DNA of 64,000 nucleotides, from contig NW_006921547.1 of NCBI RefSeq assembly GCF_000340215.1, forward strand, positions 1 to 64,000, written 5' to 3'. The notes under the pieces are model-generated. The model saw only the letters and a program-made list of their open reading frames with translations. It made no database searches and was not told the DNA's origin. The translations under genes and the position numbers were made by a program. This document shows, one piece after another, positions 1 through 12,900 of the stretch (its first letter is position 1; each line of letters begins with the position of its first letter). The DNA is from Pseudocercospora fijiensis CIRAD86 (taxonomy: Eukaryota; Ascomycota; Dothideomycetes; Mycosphaerellales; Mycosphaerellaceae).

Positions 1-548
1 AGCGAGCTATATCTCGAATATAATATCTCGAAAGCGTAGCTCTATCTTAAATACAATATCTAAAATACAATATCTAAAATACGATATCTCGAACCGCGAT
101 AGCGAGCCGTATCTTAAACGCGATATCTTAAAGGCGATAGCGAGCGATATCTCGAACGCGATATCTAAAATACGATATCTTAAACGCGATAGCGAGCGAT
201 ATTTTAAACGCGATATCTCGAACGCGATAGCGAGCGATATCTCGAATACGATATCTCGAATACGATATCTTAAACGCGATAGCGAGCGATATCTCGAATA
301 CGATATCTTAGATATAATATCTTAAACGCGACGTCTTATAGGCGAGAGCGGAAATCTCGAACGCGACGTCTTATAAGCGAGAGCGGAAATCTCAAACGCG
401 ACGTCTTATAGGCGATAGCGGATATCTTAAACGCGATATCTCGAAGGCGATAGCGAGCTATATCTCGAACGCGATATCTCGCCGTATCTCGAACGCGACG
501 TCTTATAGGCGATAGCGAGCTATATCTCGAACGCGAGCTATATACTAA
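1..548. repeat. CpG-rich minisatellite
   Basis: Irregular tandem repetition of a unit close to CGATATCTCGAACGCGATAG plus CGAG, with TCGAA and TTAAA variants, fills the first ~550 bases. Between about 330 and 510 a longer sub-unit containing ACGTCTTATAGGCGAGAGCGG recurs three to four times. The unit is rich in CpG and GATATC and has essentially no CpA or TpG. No reading frame is evident. It lies at the window edge, so the full extent of the array is unknown. Confidence 0.85.
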
Positions 549-638
549 ACGTATTCGCGTATAGCTATAGACAATTTTTAACTAACTAGCTATTATATAT
601 ATATATTAGATACTTTAATACTATATTAGTAGAGGGAG

Positions 639-665
639 AAACTTTTAGTATATACCTAAACTTTC
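639..665. repeat. Palindromic hairpin element, copy 1
   Basis: AACTTTTAGTATATACCTAAACTTT-like imperfect palindrome downstream of the SNF2 gene. It belongs to the family based on AAACTTTAGGTAYRTACCTAAAGTTT found only between about 0.6 and 15.4 kb. Confidence 0.6.
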
Positions 666-730
666 GCCGATATAGATAATATATATATTTTTTAAAATAG
701 ATACTTTAATACTACGTTAGTATAGGAAGA

Positions 731-756
731 GACTTTAGGTATATACCTAAACTTTT
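731..756. repeat. Palindromic hairpin element, copy 2
   Basis: Single palindrome ACTTTAGGTATATACCTAAACT near the 3' side of the SNF2 gene; same family as the other copies. Confidence 0.7.
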
Positions 757-1888
757 GTTACTATAGACGCATTTCCGCCCTAAGCTACTAACTAGTAGAT
801 ATATATATATATATAATATAGAAGAGGAGAGATATCTACTACTACGAACTAGCTTTAACTATATTACCGACAACTATATTACCGAATGCTCTACTACTTA
901 TTAAATAGGTTCTTACCTTACTTCTAGTAACTACCGCCCGATAGATCTTATAGGTAATCGTACGCCCGAACTCGCTCCTATATACTTAACCGATCGAATC
1001 TAGCTACGAACGCTATCTCGCTAGCCGCCTAGGTACTATTAGGTACAAATAGCGAACTAGGTAGGTTTATAATAATAAACTTATTACGTAGACCTCTAGT
1101 ATTCGAGATAGTAGTAGCGATCTCCTAAGCGGTCGGCTCTAGGGGTCTAGGTAAGGGAGTAGGTAGAGGAGTAGATAGTATATCTAAGCGATTAGTAAGT
1201 TCGCTATTACTTAAAGACAGCGAAGGATTACGTAGTAGATTATCGTTAATACTTAGAGACGGCGAAGGATTACGTAGTAGATTATCGTTAACTATAGCTA
1301 GCCGCGGGCTCGGAGGTAGAGGAAGTAGTAGATCGCCGTTTACCGTACCTAGAGGTAGGGGAGGTAGAGGTAGCGATAGAGATAGTAGAGGACTATCTAG
1401 CGGCGGTAGTAATATATAAGCTTTCTTCTACGCTACGGCTACCTTCTCCGCCTAGCGCTCCTTAAATACTATTAGTTAATCCTCGTAGTCCTCCTACTCT
1501 CTAATAAGGCTCTAAAGCTCGCGTAGACTCTTTCGAACCTTAGCGCGGGCTAGGTCGGTCGCCTTTATAGCGTTTAGTTTCTAGTTTACTATAGTAACTA
1601 ATTCGTTCTACTTACTATTAATAATACTATTCTTAACCTCCTTACTAAGGGATAATAGGTTAGGCTTCTAGGGCGGCTACTCTTCGTTATCTTCTATAGG
1701 AGAGGTAGTCTATATTAGGGAGAACGGAGATCTCTCTTATCGAAGCTATAGAGGGACTACTATACTATCCTACTCTACTACGTAGGTAAGGCCGTTAAGG
1801 ATATAGTCGGATAGCGAATCGACCTAGCGGTAGAACTAGGATACGATATCTATAATTATTGTTAGTATTAACTTAGAAACATTTAGAA

Positions 1889-1943
1889 GAAACTTTAGGT
1901 ATATACCTAAAGAGTGCAATAATAGGTATACGCCTAAAGTTTT
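1889..1943. repeat. Palindromic hairpin element, copy 3 (inside SNF2 intron)
   Basis: Two palindromic arms, ACTTTAGGTATATACCTAAAG and AATAGGTATACGCCTAAAGT, separated by about 8 bases. On the minus strand an ACTAAC branch-site-like sequence and a TATAG acceptor follow it, so it lies inside the last inferred intron of the SNF2 gene. Confidence 0.8.
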
Positions 1944-3103
1944 AATAGTAGAATATACCGGTTCTGCTTAAGTATACTAGCTTTACGGTATCTATACGTA
2001 TAAGCTAGTCGGCGCAATGCTATACGAGTCTATTAACCTTATCTTAGTCGATAACTAAGGGCCTAGTCTTACGCTAGAGGTACTAGCGGTCCTTAACGTA
2101 CTTAGCGACTAGCTTAACGTTAAGCTTATCTACTTCGGCGGGGTCTAGGTCCTCGTTAACGAGATTAGGGTAGTTGTCTAGGTTGCTCTTTTCTTAGACC
2201 TATCCGATAACCTTATAAGTAACCGCGCTACTATATACTAAACGGTATAGCGTCTCGTTAGGCAATAGGTTCTTCGCTATAGGATCCTTAATGTCGCACT
2301 AAGAGACGTTAGTATAAGGGGAGCGTACGCTATATATAGTGCGTAGTAGGGCGTCGGCTATAACCGTATAGATACGCGTCTCGATAGACTCTCGAATAAG
2401 ACTAGTTAGCGCCTCCGCGGCGTCGTTCTCGCGCTATTTAGTATTATTGTTTTAGAATAGATAGTCTCGTATAATAACCTCTATATCTTCTAGGCTAAGG
2501 GTATAGGTAGAGCGAATCTGCTTAAGGAACCGTACTTCGTATTTATACTATAAGGCCTAATCGACAGTTTCGTTAATATTTAAGGTATAGACCGTTACTA
2601 GGTATTCTTAGCCTATACGGTAAAGTCGACTACTAGCTTAAAGCTTAATACGGAACGAGACGGCGTCGAGTATAACTATATAGCGAGCTACCTTCTAGTA
2701 GTTAGCGGACTCGGCGCCTATATACGACGATATAATTATAACGCGAACGTTAGGGTCGTTTAGGAAAGCGCGCTCGGCTAAGACGCGGCTACGATTACTA
2801 ATACTAGCGCGGATTATAATATATTCGATCTAGAGTAGGCCGTATATAGCCTCGATAATTAAGAGAGAGATAGGTTCGTAGGCCTAGACTACGAGTTTTA
2901 GTAACTAGATAAGTACGACGTTACGGAAGATCTCTAGGAAGGTATAATACTTTAGCGATAGGCGGTAGAGGAAGTTAAGGTAGCTAAATCGATCGGAGGG
3001 CGGTAGCGTCTAGAGGTTACCCTTAAGCGATATATAAATATACGTAAAAGGGTCGATAGAGCTATTAGTCCTATAATAAAAGGTTAGCAATATCTAAATT
3101 ATA

Positions 3104-3160
3104 GAAACTTTAGGTATATACCTAAACCGTAGCTAAAAAAGGTATATACCTAAAGTTTTA
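3104..3160. repeat. Palindromic hairpin element, copy 4 (inside SNF2 intron)
   Basis: Two arms containing TTTAGGTATATACCTAAA and AAAGGTATATACCTAAAG. On the minus strand the donor reads ATAAGT (GTAAGT with the RIP change G to A after T), the branch site GCTAAC, and the acceptor TTATAG. The hairpin therefore occupies most of a short intron. Confidence 0.8.
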
Positions 3161-4630
3161 GAAAACTTATAGTAAGTTAATAAGCTTAGCACTCGTATCT
3201 AAGCGGCGTCTTAGTATAACCGAGCTAATAGGGTTATTAGAGGTTAGTATAAGCTAACGGCGTAGGCTAGTAGCGTAACCGGTCTTATCGTCTTCGTCTA
3301 TAGTATAGAGACGCTTAGTCTCTACCGTATTAGTAAACTACCTATAGGCTATATTATAGATCGTATAGCTAGTATCGTCTATACGAATCTCGATATTATA
3401 GAAGTATATAGGTAGGATATCGGCGCCGATACGATAGTCGACGCTATTCGCTATAAGTATTTAGCCCTTAATACAGCGGATTTAGACTAGACCTAGAAGT
3501 AGTAGTATTACGAAGCCGATATTAGCCGTACTACCTATCGCCTTATAGATCGCTTTAGGATAGAGCGCGGCTAAGTAGTACCGGTTAAGTAGGAGATTCG
3601 GGCAGCCCGTAAGCCTATATAGGGTATCTAGAATCTTGCTCTAGTTACGGTCGTAGAGTGTCTCGAACTTATAAGATAGACGTTTATATTCCTCGACGTC
3701 TAGGCTATTCTTCTTAATACTAGAACCTAAATCTAGGAGGTTCTTAACTTAGCGCTAACTAAAGCGGACAATCGATACTATATTATATACGTAGTTACGA
3801 ATAACCGTAGCCGAGATAATAGCTATACTATTCTACGGACGCAACTTATATAGTACGTCGGTCTAGTTTGCCTTAGGGTTGCCTACCGTATAACCCTCGT
3901 CGGCCGCGATAAGAGAGAACGAGTCTTCTAGGATAAGTAGGACGTTTAATATTATAAGCTCTGCCTACTAGAGGTCGGTAAGTATAGTGCCTCTATCCTC
4001 GTCGTCTAAGATATCGCCCGCTTAGCTATCGGCGTTTTTATTATCTTCGTTATAAGCTATAGTACGCTTCTTAGAGACCCTAACGGTCTATCCGACCTCG
4101 AGGATCTATCTAGGTAGTACTTAGTAGGTAGTAAGTACTAGATTTCGCGATATTTGTTTATTATCGCCGCTCTAGGAGGCTAACTAACTCTTTAGAGCCT
4201 CGAGGTTCGTAGGGATAGGTATAGACTCGGCAAACTAATTATCTCGCTAATTCTTCTTAATACCGAGTAAATAGAACGTATATATATAAATATACTTAGA
4301 ACGGTTACTATCTAGATCGTAGAAGTGTATACCGGTATTAGTAAGCTAAGCTATAAGACTATTCGGTAGGTAGACGATAATCGGTAGGCGGTACTTAGGG
4401 CGTAGACTAAGAGTCGATATAGCTAAGCGTATAGATGCTTTACGATTAAATGCCTCGTCGCTCGCTTGTATCTTCTCGATAATATCTCGCTTCTTAGGCG
4501 CTTAGTTAGGGGGAAACTAGTCGCGATAGGCTTCTAGATACTTCGTAGTAGCTATGTTTATTACGACGCTTATACGGGTACGGACCTTATCTATATATAA
4601 GAAGTTAGTAAAAGTTTCGTTAGTAGGAAG

Positions 4631-4730
4631 GAACTTTAGGCACATACCTAAAGATTATAACGATCGGAAATAATAAAACTTTAGGTACGTACCTAAATCT
4701 CGTAAGAATAGGTACGTACCTAAAGTTTTA
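4631..4730. repeat. Palindromic hairpin elements, copy 5 (inside SNF2 intron)
   Basis: Three palindromes in about 100 bases: one single (AGGCACATACCTAAAG) and one pair with AGGTACGTACCTAAA arms. Minus-strand context is a perfect GTAAGT donor near 4752, TACTAAC near 4610 and a TATAG acceptor, so the block is almost the whole intron. Confidence 0.85.
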
Positions 4731-6303
4731 TAATAAATCGTAAGGAAAACTTACTATTATAGACCTTAATCTAGCGGGTAGTCTCTTTCGCTATTTCGTA
4801 GATCGTTACGAGGACCTAAATAGTCTTACCGAGGCTAACGTCGTCGCCTATAATAGCGAACCGAGCGGGAGAGAGTATTATACGCTTAAGGTACGTAGCA
4901 CTAGACACCTACTAAGGCTATAAGCTTAGCCTGTAGTATATAGCCTTAAATCCTAACTTAGTAAAGCTATCTAGTACGCTTAACGTTTCGGGTATAACGC
5001 CGAGCGTAGCGTAGGCGTCCTCGAACGTAGGTACCTTAGCGCTCTTCTAGTTTATAGCGGAGTTAATAAGCGCAAACATCTTACTATCGATAACTAGGGT
5101 ACTATCGGTGTTATAGGCGCTAGTACGCTTATTATTAGTGTCTTCGGCGTACCGCTATTAAAAGGCTTATACGTCGCTTACGTTAACCTTAGGTATTACG
5201 GTATCGAACCCTAGGCGCTCGATCTTAGTAGGATCGCTAAATAGCTATAGATATAGACGTACGCTACCGGTAGTATTAATAATATTGTTAATATAGGTAA
5301 TGCGCGCCTCGTTATTAGTAAAGTTATCTAGGCGTAGGCTAGTCCCTAGATTTATATTACCGCGCTTAGACAAAATGTCGAAGGTCTTAAGCGTAGTATC
5401 TAGGTCGGTATTAGCTTATATACGCTATATCTCCGTAGTAGCAGATCTATCGTAGAGACCCTTCTTAGCGAGGTCTAGCAACTACTCTATAATATTGCCT
5501 ATACGCTCGTCCTACTCCTTAGTATTTACTCGGCTAGCTTTCGGATTAATATAAACTAAGGTAGTAGTAGTAGCGACGCGGGAGATCTTTATCGGCTCGA
5601 GTAATAGGTTAACCGCGTTATTATTATTGTTCTTATTCTTTATCTTGTTATATAGGTATAAGAGTAGTAGTCCTCGATAGAGGTCTTCTCCGTAAATATC
5701 TAGCTCTAAGACTAGATAGACTAGCTAGAGAGCAGGTCTATAAAGCGTAGTAGGAGTGCCTACGAAGAACGTAGGAATATACGCTAGATCTAGCCGATCG
5801 ATTATAGGATCGAGGGAGTCTAGAATAACCTTTATCTTCTATACGGCGCAGATATAGATAAAGGCTATACGCTTTAGGTTGCCCTTAACGGTATCGGGAT
5901 AGCGCGGGCCGGAAAGGGCGCGATCTACGACGTCGTCGTCCTCTGCGATTATACTCTTAATCTTAATCTAGCCTTTAGTAAAGCTAGAGATAGTCTTAAG
6001 GATCTTATTCGGCGTAAGCTAGAGTCGGTAGCTCTACTAGTTACCGTTATCTTTCTCGTCGATATCTATCTTATCGACGTCGTTATTAGGGTCTTACTCT
6101 ACTATATCGTCTAAACCTTAGGCGTCTTCGCTATCGCTAACGTATTCTAATAAAACGGGCTGTTTGCCCTTACGCTTAGTCGGTCTAGCCTTACGGCGAA
6201 TGCCCGCTAGAGGTCTAGCGTACTTAGCCGACGCGCTCTCGTATTTACTAAATGTTCGCTATAATAACTTAGCACTATTCTAAAGAGGAGAATTGAGAAT
6301 ATA

Positions 6304-6501
6304 GAAACTTTAGGCGTATACCTAAATTATAAACCTTCGAAGAAACTTTAGGTACGTACCTATTTAATACGTAGAATAGGTATATACCTAAAGTTTTATC
6401 TTTAGAGTTAACTTAAGGCGTATACCTAAATCGTAGTATTTTAAGGAAACTTTAGGTACGTACCTATTTAACGCGTAGAATAGGTGCATACCTAAAGTTT
6501 T
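6304..6501. repeat. Palindromic hairpin cluster, copy 6 (inside SNF2 intron 1)
   Basis: Two complete hairpin pairs plus two single palindromes follow one another. Each is a variant of AAACTTTAGGTACGTACCTA and its mirrored arm TAGGTRYATACCTAAAGTTT. On the minus strand the cluster follows a GTAAGT donor near 6575, which places it in the first inferred intron of the SNF2 gene. Some arms keep TGCA or CACA, so they are less RIP-depleted than the flanking coding sequence. Confidence 0.85.
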
Positions 6502-7134
6502 ATCTTTTAAGTAGAATCGATATAACGGTAAAGGAAAAAAAGAATAAAAAAAGGGGGTATACTTAGGCCTATTATACTTACGACGCGATATAAGTAGAAA
6601 TACTTAAACGCTAGCTCGAGCTTCGTTATTATACGTACGAACTAGTCGCCGACTAGGATCTCTATAGCTCCTACGGTAGTCTCGTTCTTAATAGATCTAA
6701 AGGAGTAGGCGGCTATATAGATACCTTAACTATAGGATAGGGCCGTTACCGCGCCGCGGGTCTTGTCTATAATAGCCTTAAAGCTATTAACGCGACCTTC
6801 CTTAAACCTCTACTCGGCTAGGTTGAGCTTATCTTAGTCTATCTCTATACCGATAGTCTTATCCTACTTAGCTTTAGTTAACTTCTTAGGCGTATTAGCG
6901 GTCTTAGCCTTCTTTACTAGCGATTCTTTCGGGGAAGGATCGCCGAGGCTAAGTAGTAGGGTATACTACTTCTTAGTAGTAGACGTCGGGGTTTAGGGCG
7001 GGTCGCTTAGCGGACTAGTGCCTAATTTACGCTTGCGCGCGCTAGGGATAAGTAGGGAACTTATAGCTATAGTTTTTTTCGCGATTATAGTAATATATTT
7101 CTTTCGAAAATAGTTCAACTGTTAGTATTTTTAA

Positions 7135-7160
7135 AGAAACTTTAGGTATGTACCTATTCT
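7135..7160. repeat. Palindromic hairpin element, copy 7
   Basis: AAACTTTAGGTATGTACCTATT palindrome upstream of the inferred SNF2 start, in the divergent intergenic region; same family. Confidence 0.7.
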
Positions 7161-7384
7161 AGTACTAGTAATAGTAAGTGCTACGGAAGGTTAATGTTAA
7201 TATTTAAGTTAAGAAGAGGGAGCAGGTTTATAAAAGAAGAAAAGTTGTATTACGTACGGACTACGTGTTTGCCGCTAGTAGTATATCCTGCGTCTAATAG
7301 CGATATTTGCTTTAAACGCTTACCCGTACTAGTGTTAGGTAATAGCCTATAAGGTTATATAAGGTTATATAAGGTATAACGTAA

Positions 7385-7412
7385 GGAAATTTTAGGTACG
7401 TACCTAAAGTTC
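7385..7412. repeat. Palindromic hairpin element, copy 8
   Basis: AAATTTTAGGTACGTACCTAAAGT palindrome about 65 bases upstream of the inferred start of the plus-strand gene at 7477; same family. Confidence 0.75.
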
Positions 7413-7476
7413 TATTAAACGCTTATTATTACTGCTTACTATAACAACCTTATACTACTATCTAATTAAGGCGAGG

Positions 7477-9060
7477 ATGTTATTCTCCGAACTATCGATC
7501 GAGCTAAAGGATTAAATCCTACGCTACCTAGTAAACGTTAGGCATAGAGACTATAAAGTCTAGGTTGCTTATAACTATAGTATAGATAGGGAGTAGCAGA
7601 TACAATATAAGCGCTAGCCGGCGGGGTTCGGTATCGATAGTTAGACTCGAACTATCGCGTAGGATTAGATATATACGGCGGTCCTAGTCGCTCTCTATAT
7701 TAACGGTAGTCCCGAATTGCGACCCTTATTGTATATACCTATACTTACTAACTACGGCGACGAAGCGGTTTAGATAGCAATAGCGAGTATGCGGCCTAGT
7801 CTCCGGTTTAGCGAGGTCGTAATTAAGACGAAGTCGGATCCTCCTTTGCCTATTAAGAAGCGTAAACGCTACTTCTCGTTATTGCCGATACGGAGTTTAA
7901 CGATATATATCCGTATACTCTCGATTATATAGGGTAGTTGCTTGCTACCTTATTGTCCTTAGCGGCTAGCGCCGACGCCTAAGAATATACTATAGGAGAC
8001 GTCTTATAAGGTATTAATTAATGCGAGTAGCTATAATAATAGTAGGCCTAGTACGATAGTACAATTGTTAGCCGCATTTAGACCGCTATATAGTCTCGGG
8101 AATAACCTTTACCTATACGATAGAGAACGTAGTTAAAGGAGGCTCGACGAATATATTAACTTAAGCTCGGAGAGTATACTAAGGCAGTAGTCGCGATCTA
8201 TATACGACTAATTGCTATTCGTTAAGCACCTAGTAGACAACCTCTACTTAAGTTATTATAATACATTCTTCGGGTATCGTAGCTCGGCGTTAGTACCTCT
8301 ACGACTCTACGACGTCGCCCTCGTATATTTCCGGTTTGTATAGATCTTACGTTCTAGACTCTAGGATATACGAGATAAGGATCGGCGGTAGTTAAAAGAC
8401 GTATAGCAAAGTACGGATAGATTAGCGGTATATGCTAGATTTTGCTTAATATCGGTCGCACTCGTATACGGCGGTTTTATATATAATGTTCTAGTTTCTC
8501 GCGCGGCGTAGCTACGGTCGCCGGATTATAGGAAGTACTAGTGTTTATATTAGATTGTTACCGATCTAGGTAATAAGAATAAAGGTATATTTAGCCTTAA
8601 GCGTTATACTCGGTATAGACTCGATAAGAAAACTTAGCTATCGATATAGCATCGCTTCTTAGTTTATTACTATCTACCGGACTTTAACGTTACGATAGCG
8701 GATATTAAGGCGCTTCGCTATAACCTTAAACTACTATATAGCGAGATAGAGTACGAGATCGGAATCGGGGCATTTAACCTCGAAGGTAACGTTAAAGTCT
8801 TAGGAACGATTATATATTAGTAGCGCTATAGCATCGCCTACCTAGCGAACGACATAGTAGACATAACTCTAATCGAACTTCTAGAGGGGGAGGAGGCGTA
8901 CGACAACGATATTACGCTCGTCGTACTATAGCGACTAAGTATAGCGAAGGAACGCGAGCTACTAGTAATAGAAGAGGGTACGGCTACTCTACGTAAAGTA
9001 TCGATAGAGGAAGAGAACCCGACGCTACTTAAAGGTAATGTTCTTAGATTAGGTATATAA
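7477..9060 (+). pseudogene. Unrecognised protein, RIP-decayed, in the SNF2 module
   Basis: A single plus-strand frame runs from a surviving ATG (MLFSELSIELKD) to TAA at 9058-9060, about 527 residues. It is interrupted only by TAG/TAA that RIP would make from Gln or Trp codons. Amino-acid composition is balanced. There is a basic stretch KKRKRYF near residue 135, a segment TFFGYRSSALVPLRLYDVAL near residue 270, and an acidic C-terminus (LLEGEEAYDND, then KVSIEEENP). No catalytic motif or known family was recognised. It is divergent from the SNF2 gene and convergent with the giant minus-strand gene. The last TAA could itself be a former CAA, so the end may be slightly further on. Confidence 0.6.
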
Positions 9061-9972
9061 TACTACGATTATAGAAACAGTCTCTATAACATTAAATTAT
9101 ATAAATAATTATATAAGCATATAAATAAGTAATAACGTCTTTATTCAATCAATTATAGTCCTTCTAGCTTATATAACTACGTAATAATTTCGTTACTTAA
9201 GTAGTTAACTATATAAAGAATTTAGGGCCTATTAAGTAAAGTTAGTCTACCTCGTTGTCGTCCTCGATAACCCTATAGTATATATAAGGGTTAAAAGCTA
9301 TAGTAATCTATATATTAAGTAGACAGTGTAATAGAATATCTAGCGGTATTCTATAGCTCCGAGTGAATATAGATCGCTATATATAGTAGTAGAGAACGCC
9401 TCTTCTAAGATGCTAATTTCCGACTTTATAGGTCGAGATTTCTACCTATACTACGAGGCTCTATCTCTAATAGCATAGTACAGCTTCTAAATAAAGAGAG
9501 GTTAGTACTATATAGCAATTTTGTTATTCTAAGCATATAGAACAATAATAGTGTAATAGAATCCTACTATTCTCGACGCTAGTCTAGCAAAGTCGATAAA
9601 GTAATAAACCTAGATTATACACTATTATATACAATAGGCTATCTATTTATTTAGTACTACGCTAGTCGCTCGCTATTCAATCTTATTTAAGCGCTATCTA
9701 CTTAGTTAACCGGCCTATATCTACTTATTTAACTATACGATTAAATATTATAGAGACTATATACAAATAAAGGAACTTTAGGTATATACCTATTCTACGT
9801 ATTAAATAGGTGCGTACCTAAAGTTTCTTTATTTATATACACTTATTATATAACTACGGTTTTAGGCGTACGCCCGAAGTTTTTGCTATTATCGGCGCTA
9901 TCTAGTAGCTATATTAAGCGGTAGCTATACCTAGTATTCGGCTAGCCTTGCCTTACTATTTCGCGACGGAAT
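9061..9972. other. AT-rich convergent intergenic region
   Basis: About 0.9 kb between the 3' ends of two convergent decayed genes. It is AT-rich, with no sustained frame on either strand. The only structure noticed is the hairpin pair at 9770-9830. Confidence 0.5.
9770..9830. repeat. Palindromic hairpin element, copy 9
   Basis: A complete hairpin: AAGGAACTTTAGGTATATACC, a ~25-base loop, then AATAGGTGCGTACCTAAAGTTTCTTT. Left and right arms are complementary over about 20 bases. It lies between the convergent gene ends at 9060 and 9973. Confidence 0.85.
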
Positions 9973-12900
9973 CTACTCGTCGTTATCGTCGTCGTCGGCA
10001 GACGTAGAGTTACTGTTATCTAGCCCTCTTAGTCGCTAAATCTGTCGCATCGCTATAAAGCAGTTAATAAGATCTTCGCTAATCCTCTACTATCCTTAAT
10101 TGCGGAGTAGATTAGGAGTATAGCGGTATATTATATAAAGTTAGTTCTTCTTATTTATAGTACTAACGAGCGACTAATACTATAGGATAGTGCTATTCTA
10201 GATAAGGTTACTCGCGCTAACTAGGACGGCGGCTACCTACTTTACCTAGTATTAACTAGTAGTACCGGGTATTTTCTTCTATCGAACGGCTTAATAGATT
10301 TTGCTTTTATCGTATATTAGGAGGATGCGTATCTAATTTATTATATAACGCCCTATACTACGCTTAAACTATTACGCAATGTTTAGGTAATCCCGACTAA
10401 GTAAGGCGAGTACGTTAAAATAGTACCTCGCCTACCTACGCTATAGTTAGCGTTCCTAGCTATTACGGCGAAAACCGTCGTCCTAGTTAAAGAGTAGCTA
10501 AAGGCGGGTTTGCTAGATAGCGGTAAATAAGGTAAAGCCGCCTTTTATAGCGTTACTACTACCGCCCTAGGCGACGACAATGTTAGATCTCCTACCCGTT
10601 ATCCGATATACGAGGTTATACGAAAAGCTATAGAGACCGGCTCTCTCTTTATCGGTAACTTCCTCTAAGAAGAAGTAGCGTAACCGTACCTAATCCCCTA
10701 AACGCTTATCGGGCTTTAAAAGTATACAGAGTATATAGCTAGTATAGCGGCATCTATATACCTAGCTTAATCGCTAAAGCGCCCGTTTAACGATACCTAC
10801 GTACTAATCCGAGTTGTTATCCTCTTCCGAATCGTTATCCTTACGCTCCCTATACGCTACTCGATACGTTTAGTAGGCGGTAACGAGTTAGTCGATTGTC
10901 TCCTTTACGTAGCTATAGAAAGCTTGCTCTAGCCTTCCCGAACTAGTAGCTTAGAGCTAGCTACAAAGGAAGTCGGTAGCATAGGCGGTCTACTAGAGCG
11001 CGGTAGTATAGAAGCGTAGTTAAACCTAGTTAAAGAGATTAGCTAGGAGCTAGGCGGCGTACGTAGTACAGAGGCTTACTATAATATTTAAACCCCGACG
11101 ACTTCCTTCCTACTCTCTATCGCCTACGCCTAACTAGTCGTAACGATTACGAGAGAGTCTATGCTTTATACTAAAGGAACTACTATTATAGGTCGTAGTT
11201 AGTAAGTCGAATAGTATATTAAGTATTGCCGACGTAGAGGCTTCCTTAATAGCGCGGGTTATACGATCGAGTTAGGCGGTATTTACGCCTATATTAACGG
11301 ACCTTTACGAAAGGACTATATATATTGCAAAGAGCTAGCGGTTTAACTATAAACGTATAAAGTCGACGACGTGCTTACTCTCGAGTACGAAGAAAGGCTA
11401 GTAAGTACGACGCCCGTCTACTCCCTCGGTTAGGCTTAGGCGAGTTGTAGGTAGATTAGGCTAATAGAGTAGGTCCTAGTAAGTGCGAACCTCTCCTCGT
11501 ACGCTAAAGGGAACGGTACTCGAGGCGTAGCTATCTAGCGTATTATACGCCTATATAATTTCCGCTTTAAAGGCGTCTAAGATACGAGCTCGGCGAAATA
11601 TAGTATCTCGGGTAATAAGGGAAGTAACGGCGGCTACCTAGTCGATAGTAGACTAAGAGAATGTAAGAAGCGGTAGTATTAACTAACTAAAAATAGGTTC
11701 TACCGTTCGGTTAATAGACGCGAAGAGATCCTTCGATATATTATATCCTTAGAAGAAGCCGATACTACTAAGCCGCTCTACGGACTTATAGAATAGTTTG
11801 CCTCGGATACTATAAGCCTCTTATATACCGAACTACTAGTATACTTAAGGATACTCGATATTAAGGCCGCTAGTCTTCGTAATACTATAGGCTATCCGGT
11901 AAAGGGCGATAAGCGGAGATACTACTACGTCTTCGACTACTAGTCTAGTAGGGATGTCTTCCTACGCGAGGTCGAACTAAGCGCGGTCTATATTACGATA
12001 TATAGAGTTAAACTAGCGCTCGAGGGACTAATCGAGGAGTTCTTTAAGCTCTAGGGGAGTCTATACCTCTAAACGGATTTTAGTCCTATACTATATAATA
12101 ACTAGTTCTATACGCCGCTAATATATATCTAAGTCTCGACGTAACCGACGTTCGATACCCTACTATAAACAATATAGTCGTAGTATAGCTACGTCGACTA
12201 TAGGGTCTTAATTTGCCGGTAGCGGATCTATAATATTATAAGAGATTTTACTAACGTTACGATTATTACCTTCTACGCCTTGTTTCTATCGAGTGTATAC
12301 GCGATTATATACTTACTAGAAGGATAGGGGATAATATACGAGCACTCGAGAAGGATAAGTATCGCGAAGCGTAGGAATAAGGATAGTATTAACAAAGTAA
12401 GCCTGTTTACGCTTGTTTATATAATAGCGACGTTACCGGTCGATCTTCCGATTTCGATTCGCTTTAGGGAGTAGAAGGTTAGGGAAGAAGAGGTACGTAT
12501 TAAATCTAGAAGCATCGAGTCTAGTCGCGATCCGTATATACTTATAGCGTTCGGGTCGTATCGGAGAGCGGCCTACTAGTATATACTACTTGTAAGTAAT
12601 AGTTTTTATAAAGCGAGGCATATAGAATAACCGAATACCGGCTCTATAGGTCGTAAGTAAGGTTATAGGGAGGAGAAGTACGTTAATGTCCTAGTATCGA
12701 GTAATATAAAATAGCTAATTAGCAGATATAAGGTACGACTTCTCGAGTAATAGGACTATAGAAGGTACCCCGTTAACCTACCCGGCGAGGAGTCTACGCT
12801 AGTCGATATCTTAGAGCTACTCGTATATATACGTCGGGAGCTTACTATACTCTACGACGTACGTAAGTACATCCGGGAGCTAGTAAAGTTAACTTTAGGC

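Larger units (their letters stand above)
900..7070 (-). pseudogene. Decayed SNF2-family helicase gene with at least four hairpin introns
   Basis: Read on the minus strand with TAG/TAA as former Gln/Trp, this is an SNF2-type DNA-dependent ATPase. The Walker A region (about 4827-4857) reads GDDVSLGKT, one RIP change from GDDVGLGKT. A DEAH-like region around 3890-3920 reads AADEGYTVGNP. The C-terminal helicase motif VI (about 2600-2650) reads LYRIG*E followed by YLVTVYT, the RIGQE(H)PVTVYT signature. The N-terminus is basic, and the C-terminus is charged then Pro/Leu rich. The proposed start is ATA (former ATG) at 7070-7068. Likely introns are about 6578-6270, 4757-4601, 3170-3065 and 1960-1845; each has GTAAGT-like or RIP-altered donors, a CTAAC-like branch site in most cases, and an AG acceptor. 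The 3' end is uncertain. It is divergent from the ORF at 7477. Ancestral role: ATP-dependent DNA translocation or chromatin remodelling; whether it was a transposon gene or a host gene family cannot be told. Confidence 0.8.
7071..7476. promoter_or_regulatory. Intergenic region between divergent SNF2 and 7477 genes
   Basis: About 400 bases separate the two inferred divergent starts. It holds single hairpin palindromes at 7135-7160 and 7385-7412, and a threefold repeat of ATAAGGTTAT at about 7349-7376. It would be the natural place for a shared promoter, but no specific promoter element can be claimed. Confidence 0.45.
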
